Shown one piece after another: positions 6,564 through 13,237 of a stretch of DNA of 19,355 nucleotides (the first letter of the stretch is position 1; every line of letters begins with the position of its first letter). The translations under genes were made by a program, and so were the position numbers. Under the pieces are notes generated by a model. It did not search any database and was not told where the DNA came from. It saw only the letters and a program-made list of their open reading frames with translations. Source of the DNA: JBBIOI01 sp037443425 (lineage in GTDB: Bacteria; Desulfobacterota; BSN033; UBA1163); assembly GCA_037443425.1 (NCBI GenBank), contig JBBIOI010000063.1, positions 1 through 19,355 on the forward strand, in the 5' to 3' direction.

Positions 6564-7061
6564 ATGTCAAAGACAGAACAATTTTTAAAAGAGGCATTTG
6601 CTGGGGAATCACAGGCAAACCGCAAATACCTTGCCTTTGCAGCCCGAGCCGAAGAGGAGGGTTTTCCTCAGGTAGCACGTCTTTTTAGGGCAGCTTCGGA
6701 GGCAGAGACGATTCACGCACATAATCATTTACGGGCTTTAAAAGGGATTCGGAGTACAAAAGAGAATCTTGAGGAAGCTATTGCTGGAGAGACTCATGAA
6801 TTTAAGACTATGTATCCTGAGATGATCGAAACCGCAAAGAAAGAGGGTAATAAAGAAGCAGAAAGGACTTTTCATTTCGCCAATGAGGTTGAAAAGATAC
6901 ATGCAAAGCTATATCAAAATCTCTTAGAAAATCTTGGCAAGGGGCAGGAGAATTTTCCTTACTATGTATGTCCTGTTTGTGGATATACTGCAGAGAAAGA
7001 GGCTCCCGCTAATTGCCCCGTTTGTGGTTTAAAAGGAGAAAAGTTTAAGAAGATCGAATGA
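6564..7061 (+). CDS. Rubrerythrin
   Basis: This is a cytoplasmic non-haem diiron peroxidase that reduces hydrogen peroxide to water, typical of anaerobes. The N-terminal four-helix bundle (residues 1-125) shows the diiron ligands in AGES (Glu15), EAETIH (Glu48, His51), AGETHEF (Glu76, Glu79) and NEVEKIH (Glu110, His113). The C-terminal rubredoxin-like domain has CPVCGY (Cys136, Cys139) and CPVCG (Cys151, Cys154). At 165 residues it is the short form of the family. The start is supported by GGAGGT at 6551-6556. It is co-transcribed with perR, which probably controls it. Confidence 0.96.
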   Translation: MSKTEQFLKEAFAGESQANRKYLAFAARAEEEGFPQVARLFRAASEAETIHAHNHLRALKGIRSTKENLEEAIAGETHEFKTMYPEMIETAKKEGNKEAERTFHFANEVEKIHAKLYQNLLENLGKGQENFPYYVCPVCGYTAEKEAPANCPVCGLKGEKFKKIE

Positions 7062-7070
7062 TAATTAAAC

Positions 7071-7236
7071 CTAAATTGAGCGATTTTTTTACTAAAAGTC
7101 TTTATTTATCAGTCAGTGCGAGCACCCAAAGGGTGCATGGCAATCTCACAGATTCCTCGTTCAACTCGGAATGACAATTTGGTAGAGATTGCTTCGGCTT
7201 TGCCTCGCAATGACAATCTGGAATCGCTCAATTTAG
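7071..7236. repeat. MITE-like element with perfect 15-bp terminal inverted repeats
   Basis: CTAAATTGAGCGATT (7071-7085) and AATCGCTCAATTTAG (7222-7236) are exact inverses. The 166-bp element between them carries the dispersed-repeat modules seen elsewhere in inverted order: tgcgagcacccaaagggtgcatggcaatctc, cggaatgacaa, then gagattgcttcgg and ctcgcaatgac. An ATTAAA lies just outside each end (7064-7069 and 7237-7242), a possible target duplication, although the region is AT-rich. No transposase is encoded, so it would be mobilised in trans. The folded element could also end rubrerythrin transcription. Confidence 0.75.
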
Positions 7237-7271
7237 ATTAAAAATGTTAAATCTTGGTTGGGAGGTAATAC

Positions 7272-7433
7272 ATGGCTGAGCATATCATTAAACTTACAGA
7301 TGAAGAGGTCCAAAAGATGCAGATCATAATTTTAGATCGGGACAAAGATGGGGCATTGAGGTTTCTGGTAGATGTTATTAAAGAAAAGTTAAAAACACCA
7401 GTAAGTCGTGCCTGTGGTCCAACACCAGTATAA
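7272..7433 (+). CDS. 53-residue conserved-looking small protein of unknown function
   Basis: A GGAGGT ribosome site (7261-7266) precedes an ATG that opens 53 codons ending in TAA. The protein begins MAEHIIKLTDEEVQKMQ, continues through an acidic turn (LDRDKDGALRFL) and a second amphipathic helix (VDVIKEKLK), and ends in RACGPTPV with one Cys. It appears soluble and helical, with no signal peptide or membrane segment. I do not recognise a family with a known role, although short 'LTDEE...ALRFL' proteins are familiar in Deltaproteobacteria. It lies between rubrerythrin and katG on the same strand, so a part in oxygen defence is possible but unproven. Confidence 0.75.
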   Translation: MAEHIIKLTDEEVQKMQIIILDRDKDGALRFLVDVIKEKLKTPVSRACGPTPV

Positions 7434-7603
7434 TCAGCCTCAATATGTTCGATTAGATCAAAAAAAGCAGTTCTGTAATATTCATGCGAAGAAAGGGGAG
7501 AGGTAAAATAAGAGGCTGTTTAAAATGATAAAGGTAATTTCTGCAAAAGCAGGAACCCAGCGAGACTAAAAAAACTAACGACTATTATACGAGGAGGTAT
7601 AAG
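7434..7603. other. katG leader region
   Basis: This 170-bp gap has no gene. TAATAT at 7476-7481 could be a -10 element, with a poor TTAGAT -35. The 11-mer taaaatgataa (7521-7531) also occurs in the perR operator (6109-6119), a weak hint of shared regulation. GAGGAGGT at 7591-7598 is the katG ribosome site. Confidence 0.4.
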
Positions 7604-9754
7604 ATGGAACAAAAGGAAAGAAAAAGATGGATTACAGATTGGTGGCCCAATAGATTAAATCTTAAGATTCTTCGTCAGAACTGTTCACATTCAAATCCTT
7701 ATGGTCCGGATTATGACTATATCAAGGAGTTTAAAAGTTTAGATCTTTCTGAGGTAAAAAAGGATTTGAAGGAGCTTATGAAAAATTCACAGGATTGGTG
7801 GCCTGCTGATTTTGGACATTATGGTCCTTTGTTTATTCGCTTGGCCTGGCACAGTGCTGGTAGTTATAGGATTTATGACGGTCGTGGAGGTGCAAGAGCA
7901 GGTGATATTCGTTTTCCACCAAGGATTGACTGGCCTGATAATATAAGTCTTGACAAGGCTATTCGTCTGCTTTGGCCTATCAAACAAAAATACGGTCGCA
8001 AGCTTTCATGGGCAGATCTTATTATCTTGTCAGGGAATGTTGCCCTCGAGTACATGGGTGTTAAAACAATCGGTTTTGGTGGAGGAAGGCAAGATATATG
8101 GGAGCCTGATGAAAGTGCAGATTGGGGACCAGAGCTTGAAATGTTATCTGGTAAAGGGCGTTTTAAAGAAGGAGAACTCGAGAGACCTTTTGCTGCAACA
8201 GAGATGGGACTTATCTATGTGAATCCAGAGGGACCTGAAGGAAATCCTGATCCTTTGGGGTCTGCCAAACAGATTAGGGTTGCTTTTTCGCGCATGGGTA
8301 TGAATGATGAAGAGACCGTGGCTTTAATTGCAGGAGGCCATGCATTCGGTAAATGTCACGGTGCCTCCCCGGATACATATGTTGGTCCTGATCCAGACTC
8401 ATCCCCTATTGAACAACAGGGACTTGGCTGGAAGAGTAATTATAAGACTGGGAAGGGTCCTGATACCTTTACGTCTGGATTTGAACTTGCCTGGTCTTCA
8501 ACACCCACAAAATTCGGGATAAACTACCTTCACTTTTTATTTAATTATGAATGGGAGCTGACTAAAAGTCCTGCTGGAAAGCATCAGTGGGTTGCTAAAA
8601 ATGCCCCCTCAATCATTCCTGATGCCCATGATCCTAACAAGAAGCATCCTCCAATGATGCTAACAGCAGATCTCGCTTTGAGATTCGATCCAGAATACTC
8701 TAAGATTGCAAGGCGTTTTCTTGAAAACCCAAAGGAGTTTGAAGAGGCCTTTGCTAAAGCATGGTTTAAGCTTGTCCATCGTGATTTAGGTCCTCGTGAG
8801 TGCTATTTTGGTCCCGAAGTACCTGATGAAGTTTTTATCTGGCAGGATCCCCTACCTCGACGTGACTATGAATTAATAGATGAGGTGGATATAAAGGAGC
8901 TAAAGAATAGGATTTTGGCCTCTGGATTAAGTGTCTCTCAGCTGGTTTACATCGCATGGTCGTCCGCCGCTACTTATCGTGATTCGGATAGGCGTGGTGG
9001 AGCAAATGGAGCCCGTATTCGTTTAGCCCCTCAAAAGGATTGGAAGGTAAATCATCCTCAGGATTTAATAAAAATTATATCTATCTATGAAGGGATTCAG
9101 CAGGAATTCAATGCTAAGAGTAAAGGAAAGAAGGTTTCTATAGCAGATTTAATTGCCCTTGGAGGATGCGCAGCTATTGAACTTTCGGCTAAAAAAGCTG
9201 GATATGAGGTCGCTGTTCCATTTATACCTGGAAGGGTGGATGCATTGCAGGAACAAACAGATGTAGCATTTTATTCAGCTATGGAGCCCTTTGCAGATGG
9301 TTTTAGAAACTATATCGAAGACCCGCGCAGGGGTCTTGCTGAATACTTATTAGTTGATAAGGCACAGCTTCTCTGTCTTACGGTTCCTGAAATGACAGTT
9401 TTGGTAGGGGGACTCAGGGTATTAGGGGCAACTTATGAGTACTCTAAACATGGTGTGTTTACAGAAACTCCTGGGGTGCTAACAAATGATTTCTTTATAA
9501 ATCTCTTGGATATGAGAATAGCATGGCAACAAGCTGATGAGCATTCTTACTTATTTAAGGGATACGACAGGAGTACAGGTCAATTGAGATGGACTGCAAC
9601 AAGGGTTGATTTGATCTTTGGACATCACAACGAATTGCGAGCCGTTTCGGAAGTTTATGCCTCATCGGATGGAAGAGAAAAGTTTGTTAGAGATTTCATA
9701 AATGCATGGGATAAAGTAATGAACCTGGACAGATTTGACATAAGATGGAGATAA
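7604..9754 (+). CDS. katG: Catalase-peroxidase KatG
   Basis: This 716-residue bifunctional haem enzyme dismutates hydrogen peroxide and has peroxidase activity. The N-terminal half is the catalytic haem domain. The distal triad is Arg79, Trp82 and His83 (RLAWHSAGSYR), and the proximal His246 lies in GGHAFGKCHG. Tyr205 and Met231 lie at the spacings seen for the Met-Tyr-Trp adduct of Mycobacterium KatG, so catalase activity should be intact. The C-terminal half is the degenerate duplicated domain that lacks haem ligands (starting near residue 430, with YIAWSSAATYRDSDRRGG). Length is normal. A strong GAGGAGGT ribosome site precedes the ATG. It follows perR and rubrerythrin on the same strand, so PerR control is plausible. 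There is no signal peptide, so it acts in the cytoplasm. Confidence 0.98.
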   Translation: MEQKERKRWITDWWPNRLNLKILRQNCSHSNPYGPDYDYIKEFKSLDLSEVKKDLKELMKNSQDWWPADFGHYGPLFIRLAWHSAGSYRIYDGRGGARAGDIRFPPRIDWPDNISLDKAIRLLWPIKQKYGRKLSWADLIILSGNVALEYMGVKTIGFGGGRQDIWEPDESADWGPELEMLSGKGRFKEGELERPFAATEMGLIYVNPEGPEGNPDPLGSAKQIRVAFSRMGMNDEETVALIAGGHAFGKCHGASPDTYVGPDPDSSPIEQQGLGWKSNYKTGKGPDTFTSGFELAWSSTPTKFGINYLHFLFNYEWELTKSPAGKHQWVAKNAPSIIPDAHDPNKKHPPMMLTADLALRFDPEYSKIARRFLENPKEFEEAFAKAWFKLVHRDLGPRECYFGPEVPDEVFIWQDPLPRRDYELIDEVDIKELKNRILASGLSVSQLVYIAWSSAATYRDSDRRGGANGARIRLAPQKDWKVNHPQDLIKIISIYEGIQQEFNAKSKGKKVSIADLIALGGCAAIELSAKKAGYEVAVPFIPGRVDALQEQTDVAFYSAMEPFADGFRNYIEDPRRGLAEYLLVDKAQLLCLTVPEMTVLVGGLRVLGATYEYSKHGVFTETPGVLTNDFFINLLDMRIAWQQADEHSYLFKGYDRSTGQLRWTATRVDLIFGHHNELRAVSEVYASSDGREKFVRDFINAWDKVMNLDRFDIRWR

Positions 9755-10082
9755 CTTTAACTCATAATTACAGTTCTGCTGTCCATGAATAGTGAAGATC
9801 TAAATCCCATTACTCCTCTCTTCCTTTGAGGCTGTGTCGTAATGAGGTATATGCCATGTTTGTCATTCCGAGTCTCCTTTTTCTGTCATTCCGAGCCTCT
9901 TTTTTCTGTCATTCCGAGCGAAGCGAGGAATCTAAAAAATTCGACCCTTATAAAACATAGATTCTTCGGCTAAAGCCTCAGAATGACATTACGACACAAT
10001 CTCTTTGAGGAGAGGAGTAAAATAGTGGTTATATAGGTTGGAAAAACCAAGATGCATCTTTAGAGGCTACTAAGATATGATA
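9755..10082. other. Intergenic region between convergent genes, occupied by a palindromic element
   Basis: No gene is present. Positions 9810-10020 are a large inverted-repeat element described separately. The flanks (9755-9809 and 10021-10082) are unremarkable. The whole gap lies between the 3' ends of katG and the leftward molybdenum operon. Confidence 0.7.
9810..10020. repeat. 211-bp palindromic element with terminal inverted repeats and internal 23-bp tandem units
   Basis: TTACTCCTCTC (9810-9820) pairs with GAGAGGAGTAA (10010-10020), and a second arm TGTCGTAAT (9835-9843) pairs with ATTACGACA (9988-9996). Inside, GTCATTCCGAG starts three times, at 9862, 9885 and 9908. The first two units are 23 bp long and nearly identical, while the third runs into gcgaagcgaggaatct, the standard dispersed-repeat body. 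The right side has the inverse (cctcagaatgacatt). The element may be mobile in trans and may act as a bidirectional terminator for the converging operons. Confidence 0.75.
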
Positions 10083-10721
10083 TCATGAGAATACAATTTC
10101 TTCCACAAACTTTATCCATTCGCTTCCATATGCATCTTCATAGACCAATCTTAATGGAAAACCATGTTTTTGTGGAAGTCTCTCCCCGTTCACCTTATAA
10201 GCCAGAAAAACCTTCTTTTGATCTATCTTTGTCAGAGGAATTCTAACATTCTTTCCATCTGCGCCTTTGACTTCAAAGTATTTAACCCCTTTTTCTGGTT
10301 GAACCTTCTGAATTAGAGGCTTTAAACTTACACCTGTCCATAGAGCATTATAGGCAAAAAAGCCAGGACAGATAAGAAGAACCGTTTCTGACAACTGGGG
10401 ATATTTCAGGATCTGTTCAAAACTTAGAGAAATTGGATTCTTAACCTTCCCTGTAATATTAAGCCTATATTTATTTAAATCTGTGAATATATCTGTAGTT
10501 CCCATTGTTCCAAATTTTTCAATAGGATCGATATCAAGGTTTCGATTATCAATCTCTTCGGGATGCATATCTTTCAAAATCTCTCTTGAGAATCCAAAGG
10601 GTAAAATCTTTCTCGTTTTTGCCCAAACCCAATTTATTGGAGGAAGAACAAAATTAAAAATCGAGACTAAAAATCCAAGTTTTATAAAATATCTTCTTGT
10701 CCACATATTAGTTAATTCCAT
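10083..10721 (-). CDS. Exported sulfite-oxidase-fold molybdopterin protein
   Basis: This 212-residue protein carries a Tat-type signal (WTRRYFIKLGF, residues 7-17, then a hydrophobic stretch), so a folded, cofactor-loaded protein would be exported. The oxidoreductase molybdopterin-binding domain covers about residues 80-212. Cys118 in LLICPGFFAYNALWTGVSL is the expected molybdenum ligand, and LPQKHGFPLRLVYEDAYGSEWIKFVEEI is the usual C-terminal pterin-contact region. It is the last gene of the PsrABC-like operon, 14 bp after the NrfD gene. Neither the ATG at 10721 nor the in-frame ATG at 10706 has a good ribosome site; the second would still keep the Tat motif. Its substrate is unknown. The context suggests sulfur chemistry at the outer membrane face. 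Confidence 0.88.
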   Translation of the reverse strand: MELTNMWTRRYFIKLGFLVSIFNFVLPPINWVWAKTRKILPFGFSREILKDMHPEEIDNRNLDIDPIEKFGTMGTTDIFTDLNKYRLNITGKVKNPISLSFEQILKYPQLSETVLLICPGFFAYNALWTGVSLKPLIQKVQPEKGVKYFEVKGADGKNVRIPLTKIDQKKVFLAYKVNGERLPQKHGFPLRLVYEDAYGSEWIKFVEEIVFS

Positions 10722-10735
10722 TTTAATTTAATTTT

Positions 10736-11725
10736 TTATGAGGTTACTATTCGTGCTATCTGGCCAGCATAGATTACAATATATCTCAACACAAATCCTC
10801 CTATAAGGACAGAAACTGTAATGATTCCAGAGATCCAGGGATTGTGTTCCCTTAGCTCTTTATGAACAATATAATGTGGTATTAACTCATAAACCTCAAG
10901 GATTAGAGGAAGGATGATTCCTATTCCCACAACGAAAAACCAGAAAAGAAATGTGTATTCACCTCCCATTATAAGATGAACTGCCGAAACAGAACTTCTT
11001 GGTGAGATATATAATCCAAGGATGAAAAGAAAGACGGCTATAATGGAGAAGATCATTAATGTGAAATCTATTGAATGAATCATGAATTTGTTTGTATTTA
11101 CAGCCTCTCTGCTCATTCCACGAAATCCTTTTATAAAACAGCCAATGAAACAGATTGCTGCTGAACCTGTCATCATTGCAGAGATTAAAAATAACATGGG
11201 TAACATTGTATTATTCCAGAATGGCCTTGCTGTAAGGGCACCTAAAAGAACACCTGTATATATCCCGACTCCAATTGAGATAGGAATTCCAAACCCTGCT
11301 ATTAAGCCTCTTAGTAGGGTTATGTTGTCTCCATGGAATCGGTTTAAGAAATGGTTTGATCGAATGATAGGAAAGAGTTTTAGATAATCAAGTCTCTCCG
11401 GTAGCCAGAGATATAGGTGTAAAATACTGAAAAAGACAAAGAAAAGAAGAAGCCAGGATCCAAGCGACATCACTGAACTGGGTTGAAATGTTAGAAAGAG
11501 CTTCCAAAATAAATGGGGCCTCTCGAGATCATAAATTAGAGCGAGTATACCAACAATAACAGGGAATGGTGCTATATAAGCCCCTATCTTTGTGATGGTT
11601 TCATATTTCTTTCTACCGAGAAAATAGGCGGTTGCTGAAATGATAAAAGCCCCGGCACTTAGTCCTGCAGAAAAGAGATCAATAGCTACAATCCAATCCC
11701 AATGAATATGTATTTGACCCTCCAT
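10736..11725 (-). CDS. NrfD/PsrC family membrane quinone-interacting subunit
   Basis: This 329-residue integral membrane protein has about eight hydrophobic helices and no haem-binding signature, as in NrfD/PsrC proteins. These pass electrons between the menaquinone pool and an attached ferredoxin subunit. Family-like features are the N-terminal WDWIVAIDLFSAGLSAGAFIIS helix, the Y.LERPHLFWKLFLTF segment after the second helix, and the GLYISPRSSVSAVHLIMGGEYTFLFW region. The ATG is supported by GGAG six bases upstream. The gene lies in the operon with the molybdopterin catalytic and ferredoxin subunits and would anchor them to the membrane. A short hairpin lies between it and the preceding lipoprotein gene. 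Confidence 0.92.
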   Translation of the reverse strand: MEGQIHIHWDWIVAIDLFSAGLSAGAFIISATAYFLGRKKYETITKIGAYIAPFPVIVGILALIYDLERPHLFWKLFLTFQPSSVMSLGSWLLLFFVFFSILHLYLWLPERLDYLKLFPIIRSNHFLNRFHGDNITLLRGLIAGFGIPISIGVGIYTGVLLGALTARPFWNNTMLPMLFLISAMMTGSAAICFIGCFIKGFRGMSREAVNTNKFMIHSIDFTLMIFSIIAVFLFILGLYISPRSSVSAVHLIMGGEYTFLFWFFVVGIGIILPLILEVYELIPHYIVHKELREHNPWISGIITVSVLIGGFVLRYIVIYAGQIARIVTS

Positions 11726-11743
11726 AAATTACTCCTTTTTATC

Positions 11744-11762
11744 GATTCGTCACCGACGAATC
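11744..11762. other. Intercistronic hairpin between lipoprotein and NrfD genes
   Basis: GATTCGTC and GACGAATC form a perfect 8-bp stem with a 3-base loop in the 49-bp gap. On the + strand it is followed by TTGTTTTT, but on the coding (-) strand it is followed by A-rich sequence and the NrfD ribosome site. It is therefore not a terminator for the operon. It may stabilise or process the mRNA and tune the subunit ratio. Confidence 0.5.
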
Positions 11763-11774
11763 TTGTTTTTAGCT

Positions 11775-12032
11775 TCAGCCTCCACTAATTTTTGGTACAA
11801 AAGAGGGATCCCCTTTGCTAAATGAAGAATCTCTATAAAAGGCTGGGGTATCTTTTGAATAGGCAAGATCAATTGGTTCCTCTATGTTTTCCTGGGTGAT
11901 GATAAGATTCCATAGTTTATCCTGGTTTCCAAATCCTAAGGACTTCTCTTTCTTTTCACATCCATTTATAAAGAGGATACCCCCTAAGAGGGCTCCCAAA
12001 AAAATCCTTTTCAAGACTTCTCGCCTAATCAT
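11775..12032 (-). CDS. Small unrecognised lipoprotein in the molybdenum operon
   Basis: This 85-residue protein begins MIRREVLKRIFLGALLGG and has a lipobox-like INGC with Cys25. It would be a lipoprotein, possibly exported by the Tat route because of the RREVLK motif. The mature part is only about 60 residues, polar, with KLWNLIITQENIEEPIDLAY in the middle and a Ser/Asp/Gly-rich tail. I do not recognise a family. The start overlaps the stop of the TorD gene by 8 bp and has a GGAGG ribosome site, so the two are probably translationally coupled. The position between the chaperone and membrane-anchor genes suggests an assembly factor or an accessory subunit of the enzyme at the outer membrane face. 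Confidence 0.8.
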   Translation of the reverse strand: MIRREVLKRIFLGALLGGILFINGCEKKEKSLGFGNQDKLWNLIITQENIEEPIDLAYSKDTPAFYRDSSFSKGDPSFVPKISGG

Positions 12033-12657
12033 TCAAACAAGCCTCCTTCTTTTCTTCAAGCATTAAAAATAGATTTAACATTTCTAACGAACTGAGATAA
12101 AATGGATGTGGATTACACCTTTTAACCTCTTCTATTAGCCGTGAAATCCAGTCAAGATGATCTCTAATAAAACACCTTATAGATTCACTATAATTTTTCT
12201 TATAAAGATAAGATAAAAACTCCAGCTCAATTACAAGGTGATCAGGCATTCCTTGAAAGGCCTTATCTATCTCCAGTCCATAATAACTGAAGAGATCAAG
12301 CAAATGAACGGCTGAATCCCCCATTAAAAATCCCTTTTCTCTCGCAAATGGAAGCAAGCAACTGGGATCATTCGTCCAGGGCTTATAATAAGATTCCACC
12401 AATGAGATTCTTTCTTTTCCAGTTTCTGAAAAGAGCCTGTAATATTCTTTTTCCAGATCTATTAAGATGTCTTCAGGATTCTTTTCTGAAAGGAAACCTC
12501 TCAATATAATCTTATCATTTTCATAGTTTGAAGGTAAAAAATTTTTAAAGAAGAAATAATATTGACCATTACTTATCTGTTCAGCAATTTCAAGGGTTGG
12601 TGGTAGAAGAAAAGATGATATAATATCACAAAAAAGTGCCTTATCCACATGATTCAT
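12025..12657 (-). CDS. TorD/DmsD-type chaperone for molybdopterin enzyme maturation
   Basis: This 210-residue, all-helical cytoplasmic protein has the family landmarks EYYRLFSETGKERISLVESYY (about 69-89), MPDHLVIELEFLSYLYKK (about 137-154) and RCFIRDHLDWISRL (about 160-173). TorD-type chaperones bind the Tat signal and the apo form of a molybdo-bisPGD enzyme and hold it back from export until the cofactor is inserted. The likely client is the Tat-tagged catalytic subunit encoded two genes upstream in the operon. The gene starts 4 bp after the ferredoxin subunit gene. There is an AAGG ribosome site. Confidence 0.88.
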   Translation of the reverse strand: MNHVDKALFCDIISSFLLPPTLEIAEQISNGQYYFFFKNFLPSNYENDKIILRGFLSEKNPEDILIDLEKEYYRLFSETGKERISLVESYYKPWTNDPSCLLPFAREKGFLMGDSAVHLLDLFSYYGLEIDKAFQGMPDHLVIELEFLSYLYKKNYSESIRCFIRDHLDWISRLIEEVKRCNPHPFYLSSLEMLNLFLMLEEKKEACLND

Positions 12658-12661
12658 AGGT

Positions 12662-13201
12662 CTATCCTTTACGATAATAGATTCTTGGTTTTGTATTTAA
12701 TTCGGCTTTAAACTGCTTGAGTTTATGCTTAATAATATATTTAGATATCTCACTCTCTGGATCATCCAGATCTCCAAACATCCTCACCCCTGTCATACAT
12801 GTTGTCACACAGGCTGGTTGCTCACCCTTTTCTACGAATTCGATACAGAAACGACATTTCTCAATATATCCTTCCTTTTTAATGATCCTTACATTATAAG
12901 GACAGGCTGCAATACAGTATTTACAACCGATACACTTATCTTTATTTACCAAAACCACACCGTCTTTTCTTTTATAAGAAGCGCCGGTTGGGCAGACCTT
13001 TACACACGGAGGATTATCACAGTGCTGGCACTGGACGGGTAAAAATTCACGGCTAAAGTTTGGAAAGCTTCCATATTCCCTTTCTTCAAGATGATTGTAG
13101 GCCTCCTTTTCTTCAAGTCCGTTCTGATTGTGGCACGCAACACGACATGCGTGACAGCCTACACATTTCGTTTCATCAATCACCATTCCATATCGCGGCA
13201 T
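12662..13201 (-). CDS. Four-cluster ferredoxin subunit (PsrB/DmsB/TtrB-like)
   Basis: This 179-residue electron-transfer subunit has four Cys groups, each binding a [4Fe-4S] cluster in the interleaved manner of the DmsB/PsrB family. They are CVGCHACRVAC (13-23), CQHCDNPPCVKVC (58-70), CIGCKYCIAAC (90-100) and CRFCIEFVEKGEQPACVTTC (116-135). No signal peptide is present; such subunits are usually carried out with the Tat-tagged catalytic partner. It links the catalytic molybdenum subunit to the NrfD anchor. The spacing to its neighbours is 36 bp upstream and 4 bp downstream. An AGGGGT ribosome site lies upstream of the ATG. Confidence 0.95.
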   Translation of the reverse strand: MPRYGMVIDETKCVGCHACRVACHNQNGLEEKEAYNHLEEREYGSFPNFSREFLPVQCQHCDNPPCVKVCPTGASYKRKDGVVLVNKDKCIGCKYCIAACPYNVRIIKKEGYIEKCRFCIEFVEKGEQPACVTTCMTGVRMFGDLDDPESEISKYIIKHKLKQFKAELNTKPRIYYRKG

Positions 13202-13237
13202 CTTTTAGACCCCTACACAAAATTTTTATTCATCCTG

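Noticed and set aside
7525..7569. 14-codon frame (MIKVISAKAGTQRD) in the katG leader
   Set aside because: Too short to judge, and the possible GAGG ribosome site is not convincing. A leader peptide cannot be excluded.
11082..11387. 101-codon frame opposite the NrfD gene, and similar frames opposite other genes
   Set aside because: These lie antisense to strongly supported genes, lack ribosome sites and show no family motifs.
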